A stretch of DNA of 64,000 nucleotides from Arthrobacter sp. OV608. GTDB lineage: Bacteria; Actinomycetota; Actinomycetes; Actinomycetales; Micrococcaceae. Under the pieces are notes generated by a model. It did not search any database. It worked only from the letters and a program-made list of their open reading frames with translations, and was not told the DNA's origin. Of the stretch, positions 44,214-53,361 are shown piece by piece. The stretch lies in assembly GCA_900110595.1 (NCBI GenBank), contig FOEZ01000011.1, positions 1-64,000 on the forward strand, read 5' to 3'. The first letter of the stretch is position 1, and every line of letters begins with the position of its first letter. The translations under genes and the position numbers were made by a program.

Positions 44214-47200
44214 TCAACGTCCTCCGGCGAGGTAGAAGGGGCCCCAGTCGCGATACTGGGTATAGCGGGCACGTGTGGCGTTTTGGGCTGCAGCAAAGGC
44301 GGGAACGACAGCGTGAGGGTCTACTCGGAGGTGTTCGTAAAGGGTGGTGAAGAAGAGCTGGGACGCCTCGACCTCGGCTGGCCAGAGGGTGCCGATCAGC
44401 GTTTGTGTCCCGCGCAGAAAGAAGGCGGCCGGGAGTCCGCGAAGGTTGTCAAGAAGGTCGAACCGTCCCAAGGCGGTTTCGCATGCCGACAAGGACAGTA
44501 GGCGTAGTTGGTCGAGTTGAAGGTCGAGAAGCTCGTAGGCGTGGAGGCGTCCGTCGGAATGCTCATCGCTGGGCCACAGGTAGACATGATGGAAGGCTCC
44601 TCCAGCTGCGTTGTTTCGACCATGTGTAGACAGGTGCGCGAAGGTGCTCTCCTGTAGAGCTTCTCGGAAACGTTCTTTGGTGGCTTCTTCGTCAGTGCAG
44701 GCAATCAATCCGAACCGACTGGCAATGGCTTCGGCTTCTGGGATAGATGCCTCCATCGTCGGCAGTCCGAAGGGTTGGGAGGCGAAGGACATTCCGAAAG
44801 ACTGGACGACGATGGAGGCTTGACGTCGGGTTCGGGGGCGCAGCATGGCCAGATTTGGTAGCACCGTGACCGTGAAGTGGTCGGCCAGTATCCCCTGCGA
44901 GGTTGGCAGGAGGTGGAATGGCAAGTAGTGCAGAGGCCCGTGCGGTACTACAATGAGGCGGTTTCGTCCTGTATGGCCGATCCGCACCAGTTCTTCAATT
45001 CCGTCCGGGGTGCCAAAGATGAGTTTAGTGATCTCATGCAGCGCATAGTCCGCCTCCTGGGTGGCGTTGCGGACGGGGCCTGGATAATTGGTGATCAGCT
45101 GACGAACTTCACTGACCGTCGTTGCTAGTGCGTGCCGCGACAACTTGCGACCATCCCCATGCCACTCTATGAGACCGGGGAGGTTGCTGACGCTACCGAT
45201 GACGAACTGATGGTCGCTGGTGTAAAGCATTGTGTAGACGGTCAGCCGTCCTTCAGGATTGGTTCCGAGGACGATGTCAGCAAGTACCGTGTCTGGTCCC
45301 AATAGCCCATGGATCTCCCCGAAAGACAGGACGCGGGATTCGTCCCCTGCGCTGCGCGTAAACTCGTCGAAGACGTACTTGTCAAAGACCCGCTGCATGT
45401 TCGACAACTTCTCTTGGGCTGTCGCGCCGGAACGCACCTCCCGTTCACTGATGTAGGTTGTTAGCAGGGCATCGTCATCGAAGCCAACCGATACTTCCGT
45501 GTCGGACGCGGCCTCGGTGAGCGCCTCGCTATTCTCCAGCTCTCGGATGAGCCGCAGCTGCCTCTGACCCTCAGGATCAGCCGTCACCGCGTAGCCCTCG
45601 TTGGCCTCAAGAGTTGCCGCAAATGCCCACCCCTTGGTCATCTGTCGAAGGACCGCTGCAGTCAAGGGAGTGATGCCGTCACGGGTGCCGGCGGCCAGTG
45701 CAAACTGGCATGTGCGGTAGAACTCATACTGCACCGGCTCGCCGTAGCCGAGCAGTGCCTTCGTGAGAGGAAAAAGATACGCACAAACACGGGCGGCCAC
45801 CTCGGAAGTCGGATTGTCTCGAGCTATCCAGCCCATTCGGCGAACAAGGTCAGCCACCACTGATTCCAGATCCAGTCTGAGGGCGCGCTGGAGGCTGTAG
45901 CTGTACCAGCCGACACTTTCGCTGGGCTGAGTGTCGACCTTGTTTACCGCTGCTCCTATGCCAAGGGTCAACAGATACCAGGTTCTCGTCTCCCGGAGGG
46001 GCTTCCAGACGCCATCCGGTTCGACAGGAGTCGCCTCAAGAAGAGCAATGGCAACGTCTTCCCTGTCGGCTGTCTGCTGAGCTTTGGCTTGTCGGACCTG
46101 CGCGGCCAGTTCGAGAACGCTTTGATACTTGTCGGCATCGCCCCGGAAGAACGCTCCGGGAACTCGGTAAACGGATTCTCGGTCAACGGATTGCAGAATG
46201 GTGAGCTCCCGGTTCCACAGATTCTCGAGCTGGCCAGCACCGAGTGTGCGGGCTTGCGTATGCAAGGCGGTGAGCGCGCGTAGGCTCGGTATTGGTTTTG
46301 CGGGGGCGTTGGCTAGCGCCCCGAATAGCGATTCTTCGTAGGCCAGACTTGCTGGTTGTATGTTGCGCCGAGATTTACTTGGTTGGTGTCCGTCAGTGAA
46401 TTTGTTTCGCTGGGGTGTCTGTTCGAGGGTGGCTTGGATGGAGAGAATGTGGCGCTTGTCGTCGACCGGATCTAGGTAGGCGAGGGCTTGCGTTGCGGTT
46501 TCGTTGAGATCGGTGTCGGTCACTGGTTCGCCGAGTTGGCGTTGTATATAGAGAGTGTCGAACAGTCCTTTCAGTGATAGGCCTCTCTCGGCGTTGAGTC
46601 GAAGCGAGGCCGCTTCGGCGTATTGTTGGGCTGCTATTTTAAGGGCTTGCTGCATCTCGGGCATGTCAGCTTCTGCCCAGTTGAGCTGGTCCCTTTCGGC
46701 TGAATCGAGTGCGAACTCTAGCCGTCTGCGAAGTTGCTCTCGCTGTTGGGGTTGTGTCAATGGCAGGCCCTTGTAGGGATCGAGGCTGAGGCCGGCTAAC
46801 CGGAAAAGGACCCTGCCAACACCTTCGGTATCATCCGTGCTGCGCAGGCGCGAAAGCAGTACATCACCGAGGCGTTGAGCGCGCCGGTAGAGGCGTCCAT
46901 CAGGGGCTGTCATGAGCACCGGCAGGGCTGCCAGAAGCCAGTCGCTGACCGTTTCCTCGTACATGTCCGAAAAGGCGAAACCTAGGTTTGGGCGAAGCTC
47001 TCCCGTGTCAGATGGTGGGTGGCACAACGGCGTAACGGCAGTCAGCAGCATCTCTTGGAGAATCCAGCCGTCGCGCCAACGCTCGCGCTGCTGGATCTCC
47101 AAAAACGCATACCTGCTAAGAGCCCGTACGTACGCCAGGGACAGCTGCCACATCAGCGACGGCTCCGCCATCATCTCCTCAGCGTGCCGCGAACTGATGT

Positions 47201-47537
47201 GGCGCAGCCTGACCTCCTCCCAAATCTGCTCAATAGGCCCCAGTCCCACTGGATAATCCTCGGGAGAGTGGCGGAGGCGGCGAGCAACCGCCTCTAAGAG
47301 AGCAAGGGACACATACCTCGGATTCGCGTCATGCCGATGGTCGACAGGTATAGCCGCCAAAGCCCCCTGCAGCACATAGGAGTTCAATATCTGGGGGTAC
47401 CTCGACACGAAGTCCCTCAGCGACTCCCCGGCATCCGCGGGGGCGTGATTCAGTAGTGCCAAGTTCGCCGCTTCAAAGCTGCTGCCGACGTAACACGGTA
47501 ATGCGAAGGCTGCCGATTGCTGTGGCGTTTCATCCAT
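44214..47537 (-). CDS. CHAT-domain (caspase-like) protease with long helical N-terminal region
   Basis: 1107 residues from ATG 47537 with AGGAG. The first about 750 residues are alpha-helical, of TPR or CATRA-like sensor type, without clear repeats. The last about 330 form a CHAT domain: GPLHYLPFHLLP, SIPEAEAIASRFG, catalytic His in FAHLSTHGRNNA, catalytic Cys in LLSLSACETALGRFD, then AAFFLRGTQTLIGTLWPAE. Both catalytic residues are present. CHAT proteases cleave defined partners on activation, for example in Craspase and gasdermin systems. No membrane anchor. Operon with the 229-residue partner. Confidence 0.88.
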   Translation of the reverse strand: MDETPQQSAAFALPCYVGSSFEAANLALLNHAPADAGESLRDFVSRYPQILNSYVLQGALAAIPVDHRHDANPRYVSLALLEAVARRLRHSPEDYPVGLGPIEQIWEEVRLRHISSRHAEEMMAEPSLMWQLSLAYVRALSRYAFLEIQQRERWRDGWILQEMLLTAVTPLCHPPSDTGELRPNLGFAFSDMYEETVSDWLLAALPVLMTAPDGRLYRRAQRLGDVLLSRLRSTDDTEGVGRVLFRLAGLSLDPYKGLPLTQPQQREQLRRRLEFALDSAERDQLNWAEADMPEMQQALKIAAQQYAEAASLRLNAERGLSLKGLFDTLYIQRQLGEPVTDTDLNETATQALAYLDPVDDKRHILSIQATLEQTPQRNKFTDGHQPSKSRRNIQPASLAYEESLFGALANAPAKPIPSLRALTALHTQARTLGAGQLENLWNRELTILQSVDRESVYRVPGAFFRGDADKYQSVLELAAQVRQAKAQQTADREDVAIALLEATPVEPDGVWKPLRETRTWYLLTLGIGAAVNKVDTQPSESVGWYSYSLQRALRLDLESVVADLVRRMGWIARDNPTSEVAARVCAYLFPLTKALLGYGEPVQYEFYRTCQFALAAGTRDGITPLTAAVLRQMTKGWAFAATLEANEGYAVTADPEGQRQLRLIRELENSEALTEAASDTEVSVGFDDDALLTTYISEREVRSGATAQEKLSNMQRVFDKYVFDEFTRSAGDESRVLSFGEIHGLLGPDTVLADIVLGTNPEGRLTVYTMLYTSDHQFVIGSVSNLPGLIEWHGDGRKLSRHALATTVSEVRQLITNYPGPVRNATQEADYALHEITKLIFGTPDGIEELVRIGHTGRNRLIVVPHGPLHYLPFHLLPTSQGILADHFTVTVLPNLAMLRPRTRRQASIVVQSFGMSFASQPFGLPTMEASIPEAEAIASRFGLIACTDEEATKERFREALQESTFAHLSTHGRNNAAGGAFHHVYLWPSDEHSDGRLHAYELLDLQLDQLRLLSLSACETALGRFDLLDNLRGLPAAFFLRGTQTLIGTLWPAEVEASQLFFTTLYEHLRVDPHAVVPAFAAAQNATRARYTQYRDWGPFYLAGGR

Positions 47538-48321
47538 GAACAGCTCCTGATCAGAGCAATCCTGTCGCTAATACTTCCCCAACAATACGCCCGGGCACAA
47601 GAGTCCGCGTTGCCTCAGATGAAAAGCTCCGCGTAGCGGCGTGGTTCTCTTCAGCTGCAGCGGATGGGGGCTATACCCGTTTTCATGGAGCTAACGATGG
47701 CTCAGCGGCAAGCCGTGACGAAGATCGATCTCGACTAGCCCCGGGGAGTGCATCGTTCCACTGGGCCTAGGTCCGCATGGGAATCGAGTCCTGCGGCAGT
47801 ATTCCGGGCTTGGGCTGCAGTATTCCGGGCTTGGTACGGACCGGCCCCTGGGGCTCCACCGCAGGCACCACCCGGTGGACACGCCGCTACGCGGGCATAC
47901 TCAAATGATTCTTCGATAGCAGGCCACGCGGGCATCTTTTAAGGTGTTAGCGCGAGCCCTTCTGAAACCAGCTCCTAGCTGCTACCGTGCACCACATAGG
48001 CGCGCTAGTAGTTCCTACGGATGTTGGAACAGCGTGACGTGATGTAAAAAGCTAGAGCCTCCGGTATCGACAAACAAACCAAATAACACAAACAGAACAA
48101 GCATTTACTGCAATTCTTTTCACTCGCCCCCCCCGGAGGGCGAGAAGCGCGGCCACCAGCTCGGGAACGCCAGAGGGCGGCAAGGGGCACGGCCCGCCGA
48201 AACCAGCCGCCAGGGCCGGGGATGAGCACGCCGCCGGCACCAGCGCGACAACCGAGGCCACCAACACGGAAGATTCAACCCTCAGCAACCCCCTAGGGGC
48301 CGAGGAAGGGCCGGCTAATGC
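47538..48321. other. Long gap with a short tandem repeat and a GC-rich hairpin
   Basis: No supported gene. An 18-base unit (GCAGTATTCCGGGCTTGG) occurs twice at 47796-47813 and 47817-47834, 21 bases apart. At about 48124-48145 a CTCGCC/GGCGAG inverted repeat with a run of C could form a strong hairpin downstream of the LGFP gene and act as a terminator, although no T-run is present. Confidence 0.4.
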
Positions 48322-49134
48322 CTATTCAGTCGATGTTGTCGCGCTCGTCTTGGTGACGTCATCAGTACCCTTCACTTGCGCAAAATTTATTTCATTCGGG
48401 CTCGTGATGGGGATACGTTTGCCGTTGAAATTGCCGTCAGTGCCCGTCGCTGTCTGAACCGACCCCAATGTGGAGCTTCCGTCATCGATATCGTATTCAA
48501 GAGTGACACTCGCTGCGGGGGTAAAACCGGAGCCGTTGATGGAAAAGAATCGCGCGTTCCCTTCAGCTCTTGCCGCCATGGTCAGCGCCGGTGTTATAGG
48601 ACCCGCGTTGGCTCCCGAATTGGAATTCCAAGTGATTTTGCCACCCGTGAAGTGCTGCACCCTGCCTGTCCTGTCGGGTGTGTCTGTTTCCTCATGCCAG
48701 GGGTAACCGAGCGAGCTTCCTTCCCATCCGAGCTCAGCCCATTTGTGTCTGATGGCACCGTAGACCTCATGCGCGCCGACTCCAGGTTTGAAGAAGATTG
48801 AAGCGTCCGGGTGTCCCTGCAGTTGAAGAGCGCGGAAGTGGTTGTAGCGTCCGCGTCCATCTGTAGTCTGCGATTCGTCATTCACCGGATAACCGAACTG
48901 TTCCCGACCCAGCTTCGCCCAACGTTCGAATATGAGTCCATAAACCATATGTGCGCCCGTTTCTGGACGCCAAGAGAGCGTGCCCCCGGCAAACGGCTGG
49001 GCACGTCCTATGCCGTCAAAAGTGGGAGCCTCGTTGCCCACCGGGAGCCCCAGTTGGCCGTCTCGTCCTCCTGTCTGCTTCCATTTTTCTTCGATGGCGC
49101 CAAAGATCGTATAGCCATGCAAATTGGTGGTCAT
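48322..49134 (-). CDS. LGFP-repeat protein
   Basis: 270 residues from ATG 49134. Three LGFP-type repeats in residues 1-165: IFGAIEEKWKQTGGRDGQLG with LPVGNEAPTF, VYGLIFERWAKLGREQFGYP, VYGAIRHKWAELGWEGSSLG with YPWHEE. The rest is one Ig-like beta domain (ARFFSINGSGFTPAASVTLE). No signal peptide is visible. LGFP repeats bind cell-wall or mycolate-type surfaces in actinobacteria. Without a signal peptide it may be an eCIS-delivered or cytoplasmic protein; no tandem box is seen upstream. Confidence 0.75.
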   Translation of the reverse strand: MTTNLHGYTIFGAIEEKWKQTGGRDGQLGLPVGNEAPTFDGIGRAQPFAGGTLSWRPETGAHMVYGLIFERWAKLGREQFGYPVNDESQTTDGRGRYNHFRALQLQGHPDASIFFKPGVGAHEVYGAIRHKWAELGWEGSSLGYPWHEETDTPDRTGRVQHFTGGKITWNSNSGANAGPITPALTMAARAEGNARFFSINGSGFTPAASVTLEYDIDDGSSTLGSVQTATGTDGNFNGKRIPITSPNEINFAQVKGTDDVTKTSATTSTE

Positions 49135-49589
49135 GACGCTTCCTATATTGAGCGAATGAAGCTCATAGATTGCGCCTCTGCAAAGGACTAGTCAAGCACT
49201 ACTTAAAACGGCGCCTATTCCTCAGTTAAGTCATCGCCGAAAGCAAGCATTGTTTGCATTGTTTGCTTAGATTGCTTTTCGCGTTTGTTATCTGGCGCAG
49301 CCCGATTATGCATTGAAGGCCGTTTCTCGCTCCCACGCGCTCCGTCCCCTGGGCGAGAGAAACGGGGGCCCTACGGAAGCAAACCGGGACGCGCACAACA
49401 GGATGCAGAGCTGCAGGAAGCGGGTCCCGTGTAGAAGGGACGAACGCAATAGCCAGTTCGATCAACGACAATTCAGGGTCTTCCGCCAGGAGGTAGGGCT
49501 TTCTCTGGTTCTCGGGAGTCCCCGCTGGCGAGCCGACCGGAAAATATCGCAAGGAGCGGTCGCCGGTCCACTTGATCCGACAGACCGGC
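49135..49589. other. Gap between the LGFP gene and the NLR-like gene
   Basis: No gene is supported. Around 49240-49275 short TTTGCATTG-type direct repeats occur (GCATTGTTTGCATTGTTTGC), possibly a binding site for the LGFP promoter. The right half lies just beyond the stop of the NLR-like gene. Confidence 0.4.
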
Positions 49590-52500
49590 CTACGGCGCTC
49601 CGGCTCCTGGTCGGCGGCGTCGGGATCGAACGTGCCACACCCAGAAGACGACAGCCAAAATTCCGTTCACTCCCCCGATAAGCAGATCCCCGGAGATCGG
49701 CCTTCCTACGGAGAGGTCCAGGCCAATCAGAACGATGCAGCCCAAGGCGGCGGTCGAGAAGACGACGGCCACTACCAACAGAATCCGATAGAAATGGGGA
49801 ATAGCATCGTCCGGGTGTCCGGCCTCGCGGTAGGCGCGGGCGAGGTTTTTGCGGTAGGCCAAAGTATGGGGGTGGTCTTTCCCCAATACCCTTTCGGCAT
49901 CGCTCGCGGTTTGTTCAAACAGTTCCACCGCCCGGGCGAGGTCTCCAGCATCCAGGCAGGCCGATGCGAGGTTGTTGCGGTGGATCAGGGTACCCGGATG
50001 GTCTTTCCCCAATACCCGCTCGGCATCGCTCGCGGTTTGTTCAAACAGTTCCACCGCCCGGGCGAGGTCTCCAGCAACCAGGCAGGCCGATGCGAGGTTG
50101 TTGCGGTGGATCAGGGCACCCGGATGGTCTTTCCCCAATACCCGCTCGGCATCGCTCGCGGTTTGTTCAAACAGTTCCACCGCCCGGGCGAGGTCTCCGG
50201 CGTCCCGATAGGCGGATGCGAGGTTGCTGCGGGAGACCAGGGTGGAGGGGTGCTCTTTCCCCAGCACCCGCTCCCTATCGGTCAGGGTTTGTTCGAACAG
50301 TTCGACCGCCCGGGCGAGGTCTCCGGCGTCCCGATAGGCGGATGCGAGGTTGTTGCGGGAGAGCAGGGTGTCGGGGTGCTCTTTCCCCAGTACCCGCTCG
50401 GTATCGGTCAGGGTTTGTTCGAACAGTTCCGTCGCCCGCGGGTCTCCGGCGTCCCTGTAAGCGCCTGCGAGGTTGTTGCGGGAGGCCAGGGTGTCGGGGT
50501 GCTCTTTCCCCAGTACCCGCTCGGTATCGGTCAGGGTTTGTTCGAACAGTTCCATCGCCCGGGCGAGGTCTCCGGCGTCCCCGTAAGCGGAGGCTAGATT
50601 GCTGCGGGAGACCAGGGTGTCGGGGTGCTCATTCCCCAGCACCCGCTCCCTATCGGTCAGGATTTGTTCGAACAGTTCGACCGCCCGGGCGAGGTCTCCG
50701 GCCTCCCGATAGGCGGATGCGAGGTTACTGCGGGAGACCAGGGTGTCGGGGTGCTCATTCCCCAGCACCCGCTCCCTATCGGTCAGGATTTGTTCGAACA
50801 GTTCGACCGCCCGGGTGAGGTCTCCGGCGTCCCGGTAGGCGACTGCGAGGTTGTTGCGGGAGAGCAGGGTGTCGGGGTGCTCTTTCCCCAGTATCCTCTC
50901 GGTATCGGTCAGGGTTTGTTCGAACAGTTCCATCGCCCGGGCGAGGTCTCCGGCCTCCAGATAGGCGGCGGCGAGATTATTGCGGGAGAGCAAGGTGTCG
51001 GGGTGCTCTTTCCCCAGTACCCGCTCCGTATCGGTCAGGGTTTGTTCGAACAGTTCGATAGCGTGGGCGAGGTCTCCGGCGTCTTGATAGGCGCTGGCGA
51101 GATTATTGCGGTAGGTCAGGGTGTCGGTGCGGTGTTTTCCCAGTACCCGCTCAGCGTCGGTCAGGGTTTGTTCGAACAGTTCGATAGCGTGGGCGAGGTT
51201 TCCGGCCTCCCGGTAGGCGAGGGCGAGGTTGTTGCGGGAGGCTAGGGTGTTCGGGTCATCGGGGCCCATCCTCTTTTTGGCCTGGTCGGATAGCCATTCA
51301 AAGTGCCGGATGGAGGCAACAACCATTCCCGCATCAAGCATGCTGAGCCCCGCCCGATAAAGCACAGTGTGAGGACGGCCAATCCAGAGCGCGTCAGCAG
51401 CTGCGCCAATCAAGTGCTCGGTGTTGGACAGCAGCAAGGCCAGCGCGTCCCGCTCCATGCTCGTCCACACCGCGTTTAGCGAGTCCGCGACCACTCTGAC
51501 TGCGTTCTCAACCTCCGGTGCCGTTATCGACTCGAGGACCGCACGCTGGGTCAACCCGTGCATCCGCACCGTCGCCGGGGAGCCTGTCTGATGTTCAATC
51601 AGGGACAAGGCGTGCAGATCCCGTAACGCCGAGCGGGCCTTTTCGGCTCCCACGGACGACGGGGCGTCGTCTGCCGATTCCTGGGGGCGGAGAGCGCGAC
51701 CCGAAAAGACCAGGGAGGGTTCGGCCAGAAACATCGCCTCGAGGGCCCCTGCGGGATCCGTCACGGCCACGAGCTGCACCAACCGGCTGGCCAGACCCGC
51801 CGGAGTGAGCGTGCCGGTCTGTTCCATGGCCAGAGACCAGGTGGTCGCCACCGTGCGCCCGTACTCGTCAGCAGGCAAGCGATCCGGAAACAGTTCCGAA
51901 AGGCGCTTGGCGCGGTCGGCGAAATCCGCCCGGTAATCCCTGCACCGGATGCCCTGGTAAAGGATGACGGAGACGGCCTGGGCCAAGGCGACCGGCAGGA
52001 ACCCCAGATCACGGGCCAGCTCCTCAGCCTCGTCCAGAGCGTACGGGACGGTCTGGAGCCCGTTCCCGCCGGCGTCCCGGATACGCCGCTCGATATAGGC
52101 TTGGGCCTCCTCCGGTGTGAACACCCCCAGACGCACGGTCGTTCCGGCACCGATAACCAGGGCGGCGTCCTGACGGTACGTGGTGGCAAGCACCCGCCCC
52201 CGACCCGTCGGCCACAACCCGGCCAACTGCCCCGGATTACTGGCATTATCGAATACCACCAGCCAGGACCGCTCGGTGACCGAGAGCCAATTCAGAAAAG
52301 CCATAGCTTTCTGGTCAGCATCCGCGCCTTCTGGCACCGGTGCCTGCACGCGGTCCGCGGCCTCGGCAAAGGCCGTCACCACCGATGTCCGCGATTCCGC
52401 AGTGACCCACAACCGCAAATCAACATCAGTATCGGCATCCTCAAACACGCTGGCCGCCAACTGAGTCTTACCCACCCCGGCAGGACCGGCAATGAGCACT

Positions 52501-52679
52501 GTCCCGACAGCGCCCGGTCCGCGTTCCCTGCTTTGGTCCTCCCACTTGCGGAGGATTTCCTGCGCCTGGATCCGTGGCTGAAAACCGGCGGCCGGCTTCG
52601 GCGGTATCCCCAGCGAGGCCGGCCAGGTAACCGGCCGCGGCAGCACTGTACGGTTGTCGTAGTAGTGGCCGATGGCCAC
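49590..52679 (-). CDS. NLR-like NB-ARC/TPR protein with C-terminal membrane helices
   Basis: 1029 residues from GTG 52679. A short N-terminal motif (VAIGHYYDNRTVL) precedes an NB-ARC NTPase: Walker A LIAGPAGVGKTQLA, Walker B SWLVVFDNAS, sensor LATTYRQD. A winged-helix/ARC2 region follows, then 12 TPR units of about 42 residues (SRNNLASAYRDAGDLARAVE type). Two hydrophobic helices end the protein (LLVVAVVFSTAALGCIVLIG and LLIGGVNGILAVVFWVW). The frame is open 33 codons upstream of the GTG and still matches the motif of the partner gene (ADRGGVA), but has no standard start there. Likely a pathogen-sensing switch. Confidence 0.85.
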   Translation of the reverse strand: MAIGHYYDNRTVLPRPVTWPASLGIPPKPAAGFQPRIQAQEILRKWEDQSRERGPGAVGTVLIAGPAGVGKTQLAASVFEDADTDVDLRLWVTAESRTSVVTAFAEAADRVQAPVPEGADADQKAMAFLNWLSVTERSWLVVFDNASNPGQLAGLWPTGRGRVLATTYRQDAALVIGAGTTVRLGVFTPEEAQAYIERRIRDAGGNGLQTVPYALDEAEELARDLGFLPVALAQAVSVILYQGIRCRDYRADFADRAKRLSELFPDRLPADEYGRTVATTWSLAMEQTGTLTPAGLASRLVQLVAVTDPAGALEAMFLAEPSLVFSGRALRPQESADDAPSSVGAEKARSALRDLHALSLIEHQTGSPATVRMHGLTQRAVLESITAPEVENAVRVVADSLNAVWTSMERDALALLLSNTEHLIGAAADALWIGRPHTVLYRAGLSMLDAGMVVASIRHFEWLSDQAKKRMGPDDPNTLASRNNLALAYREAGNLAHAIELFEQTLTDAERVLGKHRTDTLTYRNNLASAYQDAGDLAHAIELFEQTLTDTERVLGKEHPDTLLSRNNLAAAYLEAGDLARAMELFEQTLTDTERILGKEHPDTLLSRNNLAVAYRDAGDLTRAVELFEQILTDRERVLGNEHPDTLVSRSNLASAYREAGDLARAVELFEQILTDRERVLGNEHPDTLVSRSNLASAYGDAGDLARAMELFEQTLTDTERVLGKEHPDTLASRNNLAGAYRDAGDPRATELFEQTLTDTERVLGKEHPDTLLSRNNLASAYRDAGDLARAVELFEQTLTDRERVLGKEHPSTLVSRSNLASAYRDAGDLARAVELFEQTASDAERVLGKDHPGALIHRNNLASACLVAGDLARAVELFEQTASDAERVLGKDHPGTLIHRNNLASACLDAGDLARAVELFEQTASDAERVLGKDHPHTLAYRKNLARAYREAGHPDDAIPHFYRILLVVAVVFSTAALGCIVLIGLDLSVGRPISGDLLIGGVNGILAVVFWVWHVRSRRRRPGAGAP
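49850..51260 (-). repeat. Twelve tandem 126-base TPR-coding repeats
   Basis: Each unit encodes one 42-residue TPR. Neighbouring units are very similar at DNA level, the two around 49900-50150 nearly identical, which points to recent unequal exchange. One unit (about 50430) has lost one codon (AGDPRATELFEQ instead of AGDLARAVELFEQ). Confidence 0.85.
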
Positions 52680-52762
52680 TCCGCCCCGATCAGCGAAAAT
52701 GAATCGGCGTCCGAGGTCCCTGGTGCTGCCCGGGTCAGGTGCGGGTCCGGTGTCCTGGCGGG

Positions 52763-53182
52763 CTAGGAGGGGTCCGGCTTATTTTCCACATCTGGGTTGT
52801 AGCCCGCGTGCACGTCGCCTTGGAGGTGGGCTACCGCTACGCCACCCCGGTCGGCCTTAATAGTTCCCACAATGTACTCGCCGCGACGGGCTCCTTCCGG
52901 ATCCGCCAGTGCCAGCAACTTCTTCGCAGCCTCCAGCACTTGGGCGTCCTGCGCGGCTCCGCTCTCCCGCACATGCTTTTCCAAAGGGACCTGGTACGTT
53001 GCGGAGTCCGTCGCGTGCTCTTCCAACACCATGTCGGCGGCTGGCCGGTCTCGGAAGAACCTTTTGACCAGGCCCTTCAGCCCTGCGTAGGCGTCCTTCA
53101 GACTCTGTTCGGCAACGCCTTCGGCGCTTCTGGCCGCACCCGCCGCCAACGCCGCCACTATCAATGTCACCGGATCCACCAC
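52763..53182 (-). CDS. Bell-like small helical protein, NLR partner with amyloid-like motif
   Basis: 139 residues. N-terminal hydrophobic helix (MVDPVTLIVAALAAGAARSA) followed by amphipathic helices (SLKDAYAGLKGLVKRFF), the layout of Bell domains, the bacterial analogue of fungal HeLo membrane-permeabilising domains. The C-terminus has ADRGGVAVAHLQGDVHAGY, resembling bacterial amyloid signalling sequences. The downstream NLR-like gene carries ADRGGVAIGHYYDNRTVL at its N-terminal edge. Such shared motifs allow an activated NLR to template the effector into an amyloid. It would act as the toxic output. Confidence 0.7.
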   Translation of the reverse strand: MVDPVTLIVAALAAGAARSAEGVAEQSLKDAYAGLKGLVKRFFRDRPAADMVLEEHATDSATYQVPLEKHVRESGAAQDAQVLEAAKKLLALADPEGARRGEYIVGTIKADRGGVAVAHLQGDVHAGYNPDVENKPDPS

Positions 53183-53281
53183 ACACCCCTTTGTCTGCTC
53201 CTACCCGATTAGAACCAGCGTCGCAGATCACACGGATGCAGTCGAGAGCATGATTCTTGTTCCGTCCCACAACGCAACGCG

Positions 53282-53314
53282 GTAACGCCGCAGTAACGCC
53301 TGCTTCCGTATTGT
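53282..53314 (+). promoter_or_regulatory. Tandem GTAACG box d, promoter of the eCIS operon
   Basis: GTAACG at 53282-53287 and 53293-53298 (11-base period), then 10 bases and TATTGT (53309-53314) as -10. The sheath gene begins at 53362 with AGGAGG, a leader of about 40 bases. This is the cleanest copy of the box and ties the injection system to the same control as the island genes. Confidence 0.7.
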
Positions 53315-53361
53315 GACGTCGGCGCCCATCTCGACGCTGGGCAGCTGATCAGGAGGCCACC

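Noticed and set aside
44877..47297. CRISPR-like or other repeat arrays in the left and middle region
   Set aside because: I looked for regularly spaced repeats; only the TPR-coding repeats, the 21-base-period pair at 47796 and the 66-base duplication at 56691 were found. None has CRISPR spacing.
49572..51245. Long plus-strand ORFs with repeated SGVPIGGCEV-type units
   Set aside because: They are antisense shadows of the TPR repeats. The repetitive look comes from the 126-base DNA repeat.
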